Shown: positions 43,342 to 53,188 of the stretch, piece after piece | Position numbering within the stretch: position 1 is the stretch's first letter | Layout: each line of letters opens with the position of its first letter | DNA from: Treponema socranskii subsp. buccale | Lineage (GTDB): Bacteria > Spirochaetota > Spirochaetia > Treponematales > Treponemataceae | DNA: 64,000 nucleotides | NCBI RefSeq assembly: GCF_024181585.1 | Contig: NZ_CP054258.1 | Coordinates: 248,001 to 312,000 of the forward strand | Direction of reading: 5' to 3' | The notes under the pieces: generated by a model | What the model was told of the DNA's origin: nothing | What the model saw: the letters and a program-made list of their open reading frames with translations, nothing else | Database searches by the model: none | Made by a program: the position numbers and the translations under genes

Positions 43342-43465
43342 AAGAACCTCGATGTAATTGGCATTTCCGTAGCTATAGCATAAAAAGCGCGCTGTGTATA
43401 CGGCAGTTACAACGCACTTGCCGCCAATTGTCGTCGGTGCCTCGCGATCGCACCGTGCATATTGA

Positions 43466-45265
43466 TTATTTTTTATTTTCCACGTCCCAGTCGATTTCGA
43501 TGGAGCGATGTTCGATGTCCTGAATGCGCCGGTAGGTGAGACAGTCGGCGCGGTGCACGGTGATGCCCCTGTTCCGCGAAATATAACCGACGATCGCATC
43601 GGGGTATTTCGGTTTGCAGCACTGCGCGAAGGTGACGAAAAAATTCGTCGAACTTCCGATGCGTATTTTGCCCGTTCCCTGTACCGTGTCGGTGCGTGCT
43701 CCCGTCCCCTTTTTGTGCCGCCTTGTTTCCTGAATTTCGCGGGAGGTTGTCGTGTTCGCGGTCTGTGCCGTTTCCGTTTTCGCTTTGTCGGTAAAGGTCG
43801 GATCGTGTGCGGTGAGCCACGCGTGGATCTTTTGCCGCGCTTTTGCGGTTTTTACCGCCGCGAGCTGAGAAGCCGTCGGGTGCGCCTGCGGATTCGTGAG
43901 GATTTCGATGATCTGCGTATTTTGCAGCGGCTCGACGAGCGGGATGATTTTTCCGTCCGCTTTTGCACCGACGATTTTTTCGCCGATAGCCGAGTGGATG
44001 CGGTATGCGAAGTCGATCGCGTTCGAGCCGGCCGGGAGTTGTACGACTTGCCCCTTCGGCGTAAACACATAGATTTCATCGCCGAGCAGATCGTTTTTCA
44101 GCGCGCTGAAAAAATTTTCGTTCGAAACGTGACCGTCGCGCAGTTCGCGCAGTTCATTGAAAATGCCGAGGTGTTCGATGTCGACAAAGTCGCGGCTCTT
44201 TCCTTTTTTATACAGCCAGTGGCTCGCGATACCGTGTTCGGCCGCTTCGTCCATCGCCTTTGTGCGTATCTGTATTTCAAGCGGCTTTCCGTCACACATA
44301 ACGGTCGTATGCAGCGAGCGGTAGCCGTTCGCCTTCGGCATCGCAATATAATCTTTAAATCGCCCGTCGAGCGGCTTCCAAAGATTGTGCACGATACCGA
44401 CGATCGTATAGCATTCCGAGTTTTCGTCGCAGATGATGCGGAGCGCGAGCAGATCGTAGAGCTTGTCGGGCGACACGTTGCGCTTTCTCATCTTTTGATA
44501 AATCGAATAAAAATGTTTTGCGCGGCTCGTGACAGCGATACGGATGCCCGCCTTTTGTGCAGCCGAACGGATCTGCTCTACGGCTTTTTCGAGGTAGGCG
44601 TTCCGCTCGTCTTTTTTTTGCGCGACGATCGCTTTGATCTGCAAAAACACGTCGGGATTCGTATACTTTAAACTTAAATCTTCGAATTCGTTTTTTTCTT
44701 CCTGCATGCCGAGCCTGTCCGCAAGCGGCGCCCAGATGTCGATTATCTCCGCGGCGAGCGAGCGCTGCGCCGCTTCGGGAAGCGTATCGATACAGCGTAT
44801 CTGATCGAGTTTATCCGCGATTTTAATAAGGATGATTCGCACGTCGTCTACCATCGCGAAGAGCATTTTGCGTACCGCATCCGCCTGCTGTATCGTCGAA
44901 TGTCCGACGGGCATGTGCATGATCTTCGCCGTACCGTCTATGAGACGTGAAGTGTTTTCATCGAACAATTTGCGGATATCGTCTTTTGCGACGTCGAAAT
45001 CGTATATCGTGTGGAGCAGTGCCGCGCATATCGATTCTGAATCCATTTTGTTTTGCGCGAGGATATATGCGATGCGGAGCGGATGCAGACAGTACGGAGA
45101 GCCGTCGGCTCGGATTTTGCCGCGCGATTTTTCGCAGAGGAGATTCCATGCCGCCTCTATTTTTCGTTTGTCTTCGTCCGAATAAAAATCGAAGGCGCCG
45201 AAAAATTCGCCGAGCAGTGCGGCGGTATCGTTCATATCGGCTTTGACGGTGACGGTTCTGCTCAT
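43466..45265 (-). CDS. rel: RelA/SpoT-family (p)ppGpp synthetase with degenerate hydrolase site
   Basis: A 599-residue RSH protein. The N-terminal HD region keeps H61 and D151, but the hydrolase signature normally HDxxED reads HTIYDF (85-90), so ppGpp hydrolysis is probably lost. The synthetase domain is intact, with RFKDYIAMPKANGYRSLHT (302-320) and EIQIRTKAMDEAAEHGIASHW. A TGS domain spans about 398-460 and a conserved-Cys region (FAQCCKPKYPD) follows, but the C-terminal ACT domain of full-length Rel is absent. The start lies 6 bases after TACGAT, with a -35 TTGCCT at 17 bp: leaderless geometry. Confidence 0.9.
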   Translation of the reverse strand: MSRTVTVKADMNDTAALLGEFFGAFDFYSDEDKRKIEAAWNLLCEKSRGKIRADGSPYCLHPLRIAYILAQNKMDSESICAALLHTIYDFDVAKDDIRKLFDENTSRLIDGTAKIMHMPVGHSTIQQADAVRKMLFAMVDDVRIILIKIADKLDQIRCIDTLPEAAQRSLAAEIIDIWAPLADRLGMQEEKNEFEDLSLKYTNPDVFLQIKAIVAQKKDERNAYLEKAVEQIRSAAQKAGIRIAVTSRAKHFYSIYQKMRKRNVSPDKLYDLLALRIICDENSECYTIVGIVHNLWKPLDGRFKDYIAMPKANGYRSLHTTVMCDGKPLEIQIRTKAMDEAAEHGIASHWLYKKGKSRDFVDIEHLGIFNELRELRDGHVSNENFFSALKNDLLGDEIYVFTPKGQVVQLPAGSNAIDFAYRIHSAIGEKIVGAKADGKIIPLVEPLQNTQIIEILTNPQAHPTASQLAAVKTAKARQKIHAWLTAHDPTFTDKAKTETAQTANTTTSREIQETRRHKKGTGARTDTVQGTGKIRIGSSTNFFVTFAQCCKPKYPDAIVGYISRNRGITVHRADCLTYRRIQDIEHRSIEIDWDVENKK

Positions 45266-45271
45266 CGCATT

Positions 45272-45300
45272 ATCGTATCAAATCGCCGGTCATGAGGCAA
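45272..45300 (-). promoter_or_regulatory. rel promoter, leaderless geometry
   Basis: On the minus strand, TTGCCT (45300-45295), 17 bp, TACGAT (45277-45272), then 6 bases to the ATG at 45265. Confidence 0.65.
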
Positions 45301-45389
45301 GCATCGTTCTATCGCCTTTGCTCGTATATTCCGTACGGTTTGTATCGTATCGATATTTCGGTTGTTAATAAAATATACCGGAGGTATTG

Positions 45390-46280
45390 ATGAAACGGGT
45401 ACAGTCTATAATTTTATTAATAATTTTTACTGCAGCGGGTATTTTGACCGGCTGCGGCGCGCGCAAAAACTTTGCCGCAATGAAATACGCAGCCGACAGC
45501 GCGCCTATGCGTTCCGGCGACGTCTATGCGGCGGAAGAAAAAGCCGCCGGTACTCTTTCCGATGCCGCGCCGCCTTTGTCCGAAAACCGCAAGCTCATCC
45601 GCACGGGAAATATACGTTTTGAAGTTTCGAGCCTTGCCGAAACGAAGGCGGCGGTAGAAGCATGGGCGAAGCGTTTTGACGGTTATGTTTCGGATTTTTC
45701 GGAAGACGGCCGCTCGCTCGGTATGACGGTGCACATCCCGTCTTCCGCTTTTGACGATGCGATGTCGTCGTCCGGCACTATCGGCAAAATCGTTTCGAAA
45801 TCCGCGGACAGTGTCGACGTTACCGACCGCTTTTACGATTTGGATTCGCGTTTGGCAACGCGCCGCGTTTTGCTCGAGCGCTTGCAGTCGTATCTTCGGG
45901 AAGCGAAAAATATGAAAGACATGCTCGAAATCGAAACGAAGATAAACGACGTGACGGCCGAAATCGAGCAGATGCAGGGACAGTTCAATCGCTTGTCCGA
46001 GCAGATCGATTATTCGGAAATCTATATCGAAGCGAACTTGCCGTACAATCACGCGGAAGACAGAGGCTTTATTTTTCCCGATTTGAAATCTGCGTTTATC
46101 GAATTCTGTGAAACCGTCGTCGGATTTTTTTCAAACTTTATATTCGTCGTTTTGTATATAATCATTTTCGGCATACCGATTCTCTGCGTCGTCTTTTTGC
46201 TGTATTGGATTTGCTTCGGTAAAATCGGCGTGCTTCGAAAACTGTTTGAAAAGATACGAGCAGGGAAAAAAGAAAAATAA
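45390..46280 (+). CDS. DUF4349 lipoprotein
   Basis: Started at the ATG at 45390 after CCGGAGG. The 296-residue lipoprotein (lipobox LTGC) has a DUF4349 domain with LIRTGNIRFEVSSLAETK, a coiled-coil stretch at about 150-210 (LATRRVLLERLQSYLREAKN) and a C-terminal membrane segment followed by a basic tail. DUF4349 proteins are envelope proteins of unknown role. A lipid anchor plus a C-terminal helix is the usual layout for this family. Confidence 0.87.
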   Translation: MKRVQSIILLIIFTAAGILTGCGARKNFAAMKYAADSAPMRSGDVYAAEEKAAGTLSDAAPPLSENRKLIRTGNIRFEVSSLAETKAAVEAWAKRFDGYVSDFSEDGRSLGMTVHIPSSAFDDAMSSSGTIGKIVSKSADSVDVTDRFYDLDSRLATRRVLLERLQSYLREAKNMKDMLEIETKINDVTAEIEQMQGQFNRLSEQIDYSEIYIEANLPYNHAEDRGFIFPDLKSAFIEFCETVVGFFSNFIFVVLYIIIFGIPILCVVFLLYWICFGKIGVLRKLFEKIRAGKKEK

Positions 46281-46451
46281 GGCCTTGTAAAAGACCGCCT
46301 GTTTTTCAGCCGCATAAACCCGCATTGCTACAAACGGTTTTTTTTGGTAAAATCGCCGTCATAGCGAACGTAACGCTTAATAATTTTTTGTGACGGGAAC
46401 TTCCGGAAACTGCGGTTTTCGGAAGCAGCCCGATACGTACGGGAGACGGCT

Positions 46452-47888
46452 ATGGCGGAAACGAATCACGAATGCACGCTTGATAAAATCATCAGTTTGT
46501 GCAAGCGGCGCGGCTTTGTATATCAATCGAGTGAAATTTACGGCGGACAGGCGGGGGCGTGGGATTACGGTCCGCTCGGCATCGAACTCAAACGCAATAT
46601 TCAAAACGCGTGGTGGAAAGAGATGACGCAGCTCCACGACGATGTCGTCGGTCTCGACTCTTCGATCTTTATGCATCACACGACGTGGGAAGCGAGCGGA
46701 CACGTCGCGCATTTTTCCGATCCGATGATCGACTGCACCGAGTGCAAAGCGCGTTTTCGTGCGGATCAGCTCATCGAAGATTTTTGCGCTTCTCACGACG
46801 TAAAGCCTGAAAAGGCGGTGGATGCGATGTCGCACGAAGAGATGAAAGCGTTTATCGACGAGCACGCCGTCAACTGCCCCGTATGCGGCAAGCACAGCTA
46901 TACCGCCGTGCGCGAATTCAATTTGATGTTTAAAACGCATCTCGGCCCCGTCGAAAGCGACACGTCCATCGTATACCTGCGCCCGGAAACCTGTCAGGGC
47001 ATCTTCGTCGATTTTAAAAATATCGTTCAATCGAACCGAATGAAGATTCCGTTCGGCGTCGCGCAGGTCGGAAAATCGTTCCGCAATGAAATCATCTTTA
47101 AGAATTTTATCTTCCGTACCTGCGAATTCGAACAGATGGAAATGGAATATTTTTGCAAGCCGGGAACCGACGACGATGCGTTCGCGTATTGGCGGGAACA
47201 ACGCTGGAACTTTTACAAGCGCTACGGTATTGCCGAAAAAAATCTTCACTGGAAACACCACGACAAACTCGCGCACTATGCGAAAGACGCCTACGATATC
47301 CAATACCGCTTTCCGATTGGTTTCGAAGAGATCGAAGGCATTCACAACCGAACGGATTTCGATCTGTCGCAGCACACCAAGTACAGCGGCAAGGATATGA
47401 GCTATATCGATCAGGACGACGGCAACAAACGCTACACTCCGTACGTCATCGAAACGTCCGCCGGATTGAACCGCAACTTTCTCATGTTTTTGTGCGAAGC
47501 GTACGAAGAGCAAAACGTCGCGCCCGACGGCGGCGAAGATTACCGCACGGTACTGCATCTTCATCCGCGCCTCGCGCCGGTTACGGTCGCCGTACTCCCG
47601 ATGATGAAAAAAGACGGACTCGCGGAGATAGCGGCGGACATCCGCAAAGCGCTCAAAGAAGATTTCGTCACAGATTACGATACGAGCGGTACGATCGGCA
47701 AACGTTACCGCCGGCAGGATGAGGTCGGCACGCCGTTTTGCGTTACGGTCGATTATCAAACAAAAGACGACGATACCGTGACGATCCGCTTTCGCGATTC
47801 GATGGAACAAACGCGCGTCAAGCGAACCGATTTGGTTTCCGAAATTCACAAAGCGATCGCGTCGTATACGCCCGTCATTAGAAATTAA
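46452..47888 (+). CDS. glyQS: Glycyl-tRNA synthetase, dimeric (alpha2) type
   Basis: A 478-residue class II synthetase of the single-chain type. It has IYGGQAGAWDYGPLG, the class II motif 2 region RNEIIFKNFIFRTCEFEQMEMEYF, and motif 3-type residues GLNRNFLMFLCEAYEE, followed by an anticodon-binding domain. It charges tRNA-Gly. This archaeal/eukaryotic-like form replaces the alpha2-beta2 form of many bacteria and is usual in spirochaetes. GGGAG precedes the ATG. Confidence 0.96.
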   Translation: MAETNHECTLDKIISLCKRRGFVYQSSEIYGGQAGAWDYGPLGIELKRNIQNAWWKEMTQLHDDVVGLDSSIFMHHTTWEASGHVAHFSDPMIDCTECKARFRADQLIEDFCASHDVKPEKAVDAMSHEEMKAFIDEHAVNCPVCGKHSYTAVREFNLMFKTHLGPVESDTSIVYLRPETCQGIFVDFKNIVQSNRMKIPFGVAQVGKSFRNEIIFKNFIFRTCEFEQMEMEYFCKPGTDDDAFAYWREQRWNFYKRYGIAEKNLHWKHHDKLAHYAKDAYDIQYRFPIGFEEIEGIHNRTDFDLSQHTKYSGKDMSYIDQDDGNKRYTPYVIETSAGLNRNFLMFLCEAYEEQNVAPDGGEDYRTVLHLHPRLAPVTVAVLPMMKKDGLAEIAADIRKALKEDFVTDYDTSGTIGKRYRRQDEVGTPFCVTVDYQTKDDDTVTIRFRDSMEQTRVKRTDLVSEIHKAIASYTPVIRN

Positions 47889-47958
47889 TAATCATGTATC
47901 GTATCCGTGCGGGCATTTTGCCGGTGCGCTTACGATACATCCGTCACACGGATAAAGT

Positions 47959-48720
47959 ATGGAATACGTTCGGCTCGGTAAAACGAATCTTCTCGCAAGC
48001 AGGACGGCCTTCGGTGCCATGTCGTTGAAGCATACGGGAGATGCCGAAACGGCTTCGACTCTCATCCGAAAAGCGTACGAAGCGGGAATCAATTTTTTCG
48101 ATACGTCGCGCAGCAACGGTGCAAGCGAAAAGCTGCTCGGAGACGCGCTGTATGAAGTGCGGGAAAACGTCATCATTGCGACGAAATCGAAAGCCTCTTC
48201 GGGGCAGGAACTGCTTTGCGATTTGGACGAAAGCCTCGATGCGCTGCACTGCGATGCGATCGATCTGTACCAATACGAAACCGAAAATTTTGTCCCGACG
48301 GCCGACGGCAAAGACGGCATCTATCAAACGCTCCTTACGATGAAAGCCGCCGGTAAAATCAAACACATAGGAGCCGTAACCGAAGATTTCGATACCGCTT
48401 CCGAAATTATTAAAACGGAACTTTACGAAACGATTCAATTCCCGTTCAGCATGATAAGCCCGATCGACACAGCATCTCTCGTCGGGCTGTGCGCGGAGCG
48501 CGATATGGGTTTTATCGCGATGCAGCCCTTGTGCGGAGGCGTGCTTTCGAATATTCCGCTCGCCTTCGGCTTTCTCCATCAATACGAAAACGTTTTTCCG
48601 CTGTGGGGTGCGGAAACGCTCGAAGAGCTTTCGCAGATTTTGTATTTTAACGACCGCCCGCCGGTCATCGACGAAGCGTTCCAAAGAGATGTCGAAAAGC
48701 TGCGTACGTTTTTTAATTAG
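47959..48720 (+). CDS. Aldo/keto reductase-like protein lacking catalytic residues
   Basis: A 253-residue aldo/keto reductase fold (LGKTNLLASRTAFGAM, FFDTS, IIATK, GAVTEDFDTASEII). Of the usual Asp-Tyr-Lys-His set, Asp48 and Lys76 are present, but the Tyr position is Asn53 and the His position is Glu107. The protein is also shorter than most family members. It may be a binding protein, a degenerate enzyme, or use another mechanism. No SD is evident upstream and the neighbours do not suggest a pathway. Confidence 0.8.
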   Translation: MEYVRLGKTNLLASRTAFGAMSLKHTGDAETASTLIRKAYEAGINFFDTSRSNGASEKLLGDALYEVRENVIIATKSKASSGQELLCDLDESLDALHCDAIDLYQYETENFVPTADGKDGIYQTLLTMKAAGKIKHIGAVTEDFDTASEIIKTELYETIQFPFSMISPIDTASLVGLCAERDMGFIAMQPLCGGVLSNIPLAFGFLHQYENVFPLWGAETLEELSQILYFNDRPPVIDEAFQRDVEKLRTFFN

Positions 48721-48768
48721 AAAAACGGCAGACGGATATTTTTAAAAGACAGGTAAGGTGAATTCAAA

Positions 48769-48799
48769 TAAAAAAAACGGGATGCCGACGGCATCCCGT
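48769..48799 (-). terminator. Terminator of ackA
   Basis: The stem ACGGGATGCC (48777-48786)/GGCATCCCGT (48790-48799) has an A tract on its left, which is a T tract on the minus strand after ackA. Confidence 0.88.
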
Positions 48800-48815
48800 C
48801 TGCACTTTTTTCGGC

Positions 48816-50150
48816 TTACGGACGCACGATGATATCCGCAAGGTTTGCGCACTTTTCCAAATCTTTCGGTAACAGTTCTTCACGCGCTTTATTGACGTAT
48901 TTCGGATCCTGGAAGCTGTATGTAAACTTCGTATGGATATCGTACGTGCCCTTCATGAGCGCGTATGCGTCTTCGGTCATGACGAGTTCTTCGTCCGTCG
49001 GGATGACGAAAATTTTCGTTTTGCTGTCATCGGCGCTGATACATGTTTCCGCGTTTCCGGTAAACGACCATGCGTTTTTTTGCGCATCGATTTTGATACC
49101 GATATCGTCCAACCCTTCGAGACTTTTTCCTCGCACGTCCGGAGAGTGTTCTCCGATACCTGCGGTAAAGACGACCGCATCGACGCGGCCGAGCGCTGCT
49201 TTATATGCACCGATATATTTTTTAAGACGGTATGCGGACATTTCAATCGACAGGGCGGCGAGCTTGTCACCCGCCGCTGCCGCATTTTCGATATCGCGGC
49301 TGTCCGCGTATTTTCCGTTCGTGATACCGAGTAAGCCGCACTGTTTGTTGAGTGCCATATCCATAGCTTCCGCGCTCATGCCTGTTTTGCGCATGATGTA
49401 AAAGGGAAGCGCCGCGTCGACGTCGCCGCACCTCGTACCCATGACGAGTCCCTCGAGCGGTGTAATGCCCATAGACGTATCGAAACAGACGCCGCCTTTT
49501 ACCGCACATACCGACGCACCGTTTCCGAGATGGCAGATTATTAAATTCGTATCTTTCGGCTCTTTGCCGAGCAGCACCGCAGCGCGTTTCGACGTATACA
49601 TAAACGAGGTGCCGTGAAAACCGTAGCGGCGCGCGTGATATTTTTCGTACCATTCGTGCGGGATAGCATACATATACGATACTTCAGGCATCGTCTGGTG
49701 CCATGCGGTATCCATGACGGCGCAGTGCGGAACGTTCGGCAGCACTTTTTGCGCGGCTTCGATACCCATGATATTTGCAGGATTGTGCAGCGGCCCCAAA
49801 TCCTGCACTTCGCGGAACGTTTCGAGTACGGCCGGCGTGATGATGACCGACTTTGTAAATCTTTCACCGCCGTGGAGCACGCGGTGACCGACAGCTCCGA
49901 TCGTGCTCATGTCTTTGATAACGCCGACTTTTTCGTCGGTTATTTCTTTCATGATAAGTTCGATCGCTTCTTTGTGCGTCGGGCAGGGGCTTTCGATTTT
50001 ATATTTGTCGGCTTCGACGCAGTGCGTGATGACCGAACCGGGACGCCCGACGCGTTCTACGATGCCCGTACACAAAACGGCTTTGTCGTCCCAGTCGTAG
50101 ACTTGGTACTTTGCGGAAGATGAACCGCAGTTAAGCGTTAAAATAACCAT
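48816..50150 (-). CDS. ackA: Acetate kinase
   Basis: Started at the ATG at 50150 after AAGGAAG, where the family begins ([16 protein letters not shown]). The 444-residue ASKHA kinase has the N-terminal phosphate loop, then HLGNGAS near residue 207, and [10 protein letters not shown] near the C-terminus. It makes ATP and acetate from acetyl phosphate, a main energy step in treponemes. It is followed by its own terminator. Confidence 0.95.
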   Translation of the reverse strand: MVILTLNCGSSSAKYQVYDWDDKAVLCTGIVERVGRPGSVITHCVEADKYKIESPCPTHKEAIELIMKEITDEKVGVIKDMSTIGAVGHRVLHGGERFTKSVIITPAVLETFREVQDLGPLHNPANIMGIEAAQKVLPNVPHCAVMDTAWHQTMPEVSYMYAIPHEWYEKYHARRYGFHGTSFMYTSKRAAVLLGKEPKDTNLIICHLGNGASVCAVKGGVCFDTSMGITPLEGLVMGTRCGDVDAALPFYIMRKTGMSAEAMDMALNKQCGLLGITNGKYADSRDIENAAAAGDKLAALSIEMSAYRLKKYIGAYKAALGRVDAVVFTAGIGEHSPDVRGKSLEGLDDIGIKIDAQKNAWSFTGNAETCISADDSKTKIFVIPTDEELVMTEDAYALMKGTYDIHTKFTYSFQDPKYVNKAREELLPKDLEKCANLADIIVRP

Positions 50151-50240
50151 AATCGCTTCCTTAATAAAAAATGTGTTTATTATTATAAAAGTATTTGTCG
50201 TTCTCCGCAAGGTGCCGCCGCAGCACTCGCGCGCCGGTAC

Positions 50241-50493
50241 CAGGAATTATGCATGAGAAACTTTAATCGTAAAAAAATGACATGTAACGTAAAAATCGAC
50301 TACACTCCCGGCCGCAGCCCTGCCGTTCACCGCGGCTGACCGTAATCGGAATCGGACTGCGCAAAATTTCTTCGAAATTTTGCTTGCCATCGGTCAGAGC
50401 GGCTCGGCGGCATTGCCGCTGCCTTGCGTTCCGCCTTTTTTATTTTATTATACGTCTCTTTCCTGTGTATACATTTTCCATGCGTAAGTCCTA
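50241..50493 (+). repeat. 253-bp inverted-repeat element, copy 3
   Basis: Terminal repeats CAGGAATTATGCATGAGAAA (50241-50260) and 50474-50493 match as inverted copies at most positions. The interior is about 90% identical to copies 1 and 2. The stem CTGACCG (50336-50342)/CGGTCAG (50391-50397) is perfect, and the central hairpin GCAAAATTTC (50361-50370)/GAAATTTTGC (50374-50383) is unlike the other two. No target-site duplication remains. It lies between ackA and the end of purB, antisense to both. Confidence 0.85.
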
Positions 50494-50550
50494 CCCCCGA
50501 TGGCGCGCGCGATACAGGGGCGCCTGCTGCGTTGTCTTTCGCTCAGCGCG

Positions 50551-51975
50551 TCAGCCCTTCATCAGCGCCGCGTACTTTTCCGCAATACGCTTCGATTTTT
50601 CCGCGGCAAGTCCGCGGTAGCGCGCGGGATTTTCGAAAAACGTTTCCGCGTCTGCAACGCCGAGCTTTTTCAGCTGTTCGGTTATTTTATTAAAAGCATC
50701 CGTATGACGCTTCAGTACGGTAAAAAACGGTTCTCCCGTCTTTTCGCATTCGAGCGTAATTTTTCTGACGATTTCATGACCGTCGCTCACACCCGCTTCT
50801 CCGAGCAAAATATACGCCGGCTCCGCAAGCACTCCGCCCCTTACTCTGCCGCCCGCATTTTCAAGCGTCTTTACCATCGCTTCCGTATCCGCCTGCAAAC
50901 CGGACACGACTTTTTTCATGCGGCTCACCGCCATCGTAAAGCCCGCGACGTAATCGGCGATAAACCGCTGGCTCGCGCTGTTCGTCAAATCGCGCTGATG
51001 TTCCGAAATCTGATCCATGTAAAACGTGATGACGCGCGGACACATCGCTTTCCACAAAGACTTTACGTGCTCGCTGTTCCACGGATTGCGCTTTTGCGGC
51101 ATCGTACTCGAACCGACTTGCGTCGAACTGAAATACTCGAACACTTCTCCGATCTCCGAACGCTGGAGATTGCGCAAATCGTCGGCGAGATTTGCGATGA
51201 TGCCGAAAGCGGTATTACATTCGAGCAGCAGGCGTAAAAGGTATTCCGGTTCGACGAGCTGATTCGAATACTCGCTCGCTTCGAGACCGAGAAATGCGAG
51301 ATAGCGCCGCTCCAAATCTTCCGGATCTTTGACAATCATCGAAAGCCCGTTATACGCGCCGACGGGACCTGCAAGTTTTCCCTTCAGCTGCTTTGCAAGC
51401 TCTTCGATTTTAATAATCGATTTTCCGAGCCTCGAAACGAATTCCGCAATTGTCCAACCGAAGGTAATCGGAACGGCATGCTGACCGTGCGTACGCCCGA
51501 CTTGCGGCGTTTCGGCATCGCGCAGCGCGATATCGCAGAGCGCCTTTTCGAGCGCTTTCAGTTCGGGCAGGGTTACGTTTTGCATAACGTCTCGCATGCG
51601 AAGTGCAAGCGCAGTATCAAGTATGTCGACGCTCGTCGCACCCAAGTGAACGAAGGGCGCGATTTCACTCGGAACCGTCCGCTTCATCACGTTGACGAGC
51701 GCGCGGATATTGTGCTGCGTCTTTTCTTCTTCAGCGTACACTTCTTCGGGATCGACGGCATTTGCCGCCGCATCGATCGCCCGCTCGATTTCACGTGTAA
51801 GTGCGCCTCGCACTTCGAAATGCGCTTTTACGAGAGCTGCTTCGGCTTTTGCGCACGAGCGCACCGCCGCCTCTTCGGAAATGCAGCGCGCGAGTTTATC
51901 GTATACGTCTTTTTCGGAAATCGAATAACGGTGATCCAGCGGCGAAATATTTTCAAAAACGGAACGGGTTTGCAT
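50551..51975 (-). CDS. purB: Adenylosuccinate lyase
   Basis: A 474-residue fumarase-superfamily lyase with the signature SSTMPQKRNP in the middle region and TSVDILDTA and GRTHGQHAVP earlier. It acts twice in purine synthesis (SAICAR and adenylosuccinate cleavage). CATACT lies 6 bases before the ATG, TTGCAA 17 bp before it, and no SD is present: a leaderless-type start. Confidence 0.96.
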   Translation of the reverse strand: MQTRSVFENISPLDHRYSISEKDVYDKLARCISEEAAVRSCAKAEAALVKAHFEVRGALTREIERAIDAAANAVDPEEVYAEEEKTQHNIRALVNVMKRTVPSEIAPFVHLGATSVDILDTALALRMRDVMQNVTLPELKALEKALCDIALRDAETPQVGRTHGQHAVPITFGWTIAEFVSRLGKSIIKIEELAKQLKGKLAGPVGAYNGLSMIVKDPEDLERRYLAFLGLEASEYSNQLVEPEYLLRLLLECNTAFGIIANLADDLRNLQRSEIGEVFEYFSSTQVGSSTMPQKRNPWNSEHVKSLWKAMCPRVITFYMDQISEHQRDLTNSASQRFIADYVAGFTMAVSRMKKVVSGLQADTEAMVKTLENAGGRVRGGVLAEPAYILLGEAGVSDGHEIVRKITLECEKTGEPFFTVLKRHTDAFNKITEQLKKLGVADAETFFENPARYRGLAAEKSKRIAEKYAALMKG

Positions 51976-51981
51976 ACGGAA

Positions 51982-52010
51982 AGTATGCAGGAAAAACCGA
52001 AAACTTGCAA
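51982..52010 (-). promoter_or_regulatory. purB promoter, leaderless geometry
   Basis: On the minus strand, TTGCAA (52010-52005), 17 bp, CATACT (51987-51982), then 6 bases to the ATG. No gene is supported between here and 52192. Confidence 0.75.
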
Positions 52011-52192
52011 TGCGCTTCCGCTTCGAATTTATTTTAATAAAATTACAGAGGGGGAAGTCTCCCCCTCGCTCCCGCCCTCATCACGCCGCAAGCGAAAAAT
52101 CATCTTTTACGCCTGCTCCGTTCATGCGGTCGTCCGCTGCCCCCTCTGCGGGGACACCCCGCAACGCCCCGTGCGCTTCGGGGGCGTTTTTA

Positions 52193-53107
52193 TCAATGTG
52201 CGGAAGACGGTGAGCGCGTTATATTGATGTTGCCGCTTTCGGTTTTTACTTTGATCGATGCTTCCCCGTTTTTATACTGCGCGGAACCGCTTCCTTTTGT
52301 ATCGGTATTCGTAAACGCGTCTTTGACTTTGCCGTCGGGTGCTGTGTATTCGAGCGAATAGCCGTCGTTTTCCGGCAGCGCAATGTTGACCGAACCGCTC
52401 CCGCATTCAAACGACGCTTCGCTCATCATGGTTTTCGCGCTGAAATTGATCCCACCTTTTTGCGATGCCGCGTCGATATAATCGCACGAACCGCTGTAGT
52501 TTATCCGTCCTTTTGTCGTCGCTATGTGTGCGCTTTTTGCGTCGGTGTCGCCGCATACGATCATACCCGTTTCGCTTGCGAGAGAAAGCGCCGTAAACGA
52601 ACACACATCGAATACGATTTTACCGCCTGAGGTTTTTACGTCGAACACGCCGCATGTAAAGCCGCTTACGCTGACCGCGCCGCTCGTCGTTTTGACCGAA
52701 ATAAAAAAATTATTAATTTCGATCGGCATCGTACGCGGTACTTTTATATCGATCTCCGTGCGGTCGAGCATCGTGTGTTCCTGCCTGTCTTCGGCGATGA
52801 TGACGGCGTTGTCTTTGAGGATGGCGTAGGGTCTGTCGTTTTGCTTACGGTCTGACACGATCGCAAGCTCGATGCGCCCTTCGTCCCATTGAGAAAATTT
52901 CAAATCGCACGAAGATACGTCCGCTTTGATTTCGGATATTCTGTCCGATTGAAAAAATACCGTTTCGGTTTTCGCTTTTTCTTTACCGCGTTCTGCCGGC
53001 TTTTCCGTTTTGCCGCCGTCCGAACGGCTGATCAGCAGTATTTCCGCGCCGACGGCGAGGACGAGCGTTACGATTATCGCGACAGCCGTCTTTGCATTGT
53101 GATCCAT
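52193..53107 (-). CDS. DUF4097-type beta-solenoid membrane protein
   Basis: A 304-residue protein with an N-terminal membrane anchor (about 6-26) and an extracytoplasmic DUF4097-like beta-solenoid with repeated phrases such as VKTSGGKIVFD, TTKGRINYSGSCDYI and VKTESGNINI. AGGAAG is the ribosome site. Such proteins are common in envelope-stress loci of other bacteria. No regulator lies beside it here and its role is unknown. Confidence 0.82.
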   Translation of the reverse strand: MDHNAKTAVAIIVTLVLAVGAEILLISRSDGGKTEKPAERGKEKAKTETVFFQSDRISEIKADVSSCDLKFSQWDEGRIELAIVSDRKQNDRPYAILKDNAVIIAEDRQEHTMLDRTEIDIKVPRTMPIEINNFFISVKTTSGAVSVSGFTCGVFDVKTSGGKIVFDVCSFTALSLASETGMIVCGDTDAKSAHIATTKGRINYSGSCDYIDAASQKGGINFSAKTMMSEASFECGSGSVNIALPENDGYSLEYTAPDGKVKDAFTNTDTKGSGSAQYKNGEASIKVKTESGNINITRSPSSAH

Positions 53108-53188
53108 ACAGCTTCCTGTTTTCTATATTTATATTTCCGATGCGGTTGCCCTATGTGTCGGCATTCGGTATTATTGTAGTGTAAATGT

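Noticed and set aside
46281-46451. T-box leader before glyQS
   Set aside because: There is a short CTTCCG/CGGAAG hairpin but no T-box sequence or antiterminator motif.
46377-47849. A 490-residue open frame antisense to glyQS
   Set aside because: It is the complement of a strongly coding synthetase gene, has no SD or recognisable domain, and follows from the codon bias of the real gene.
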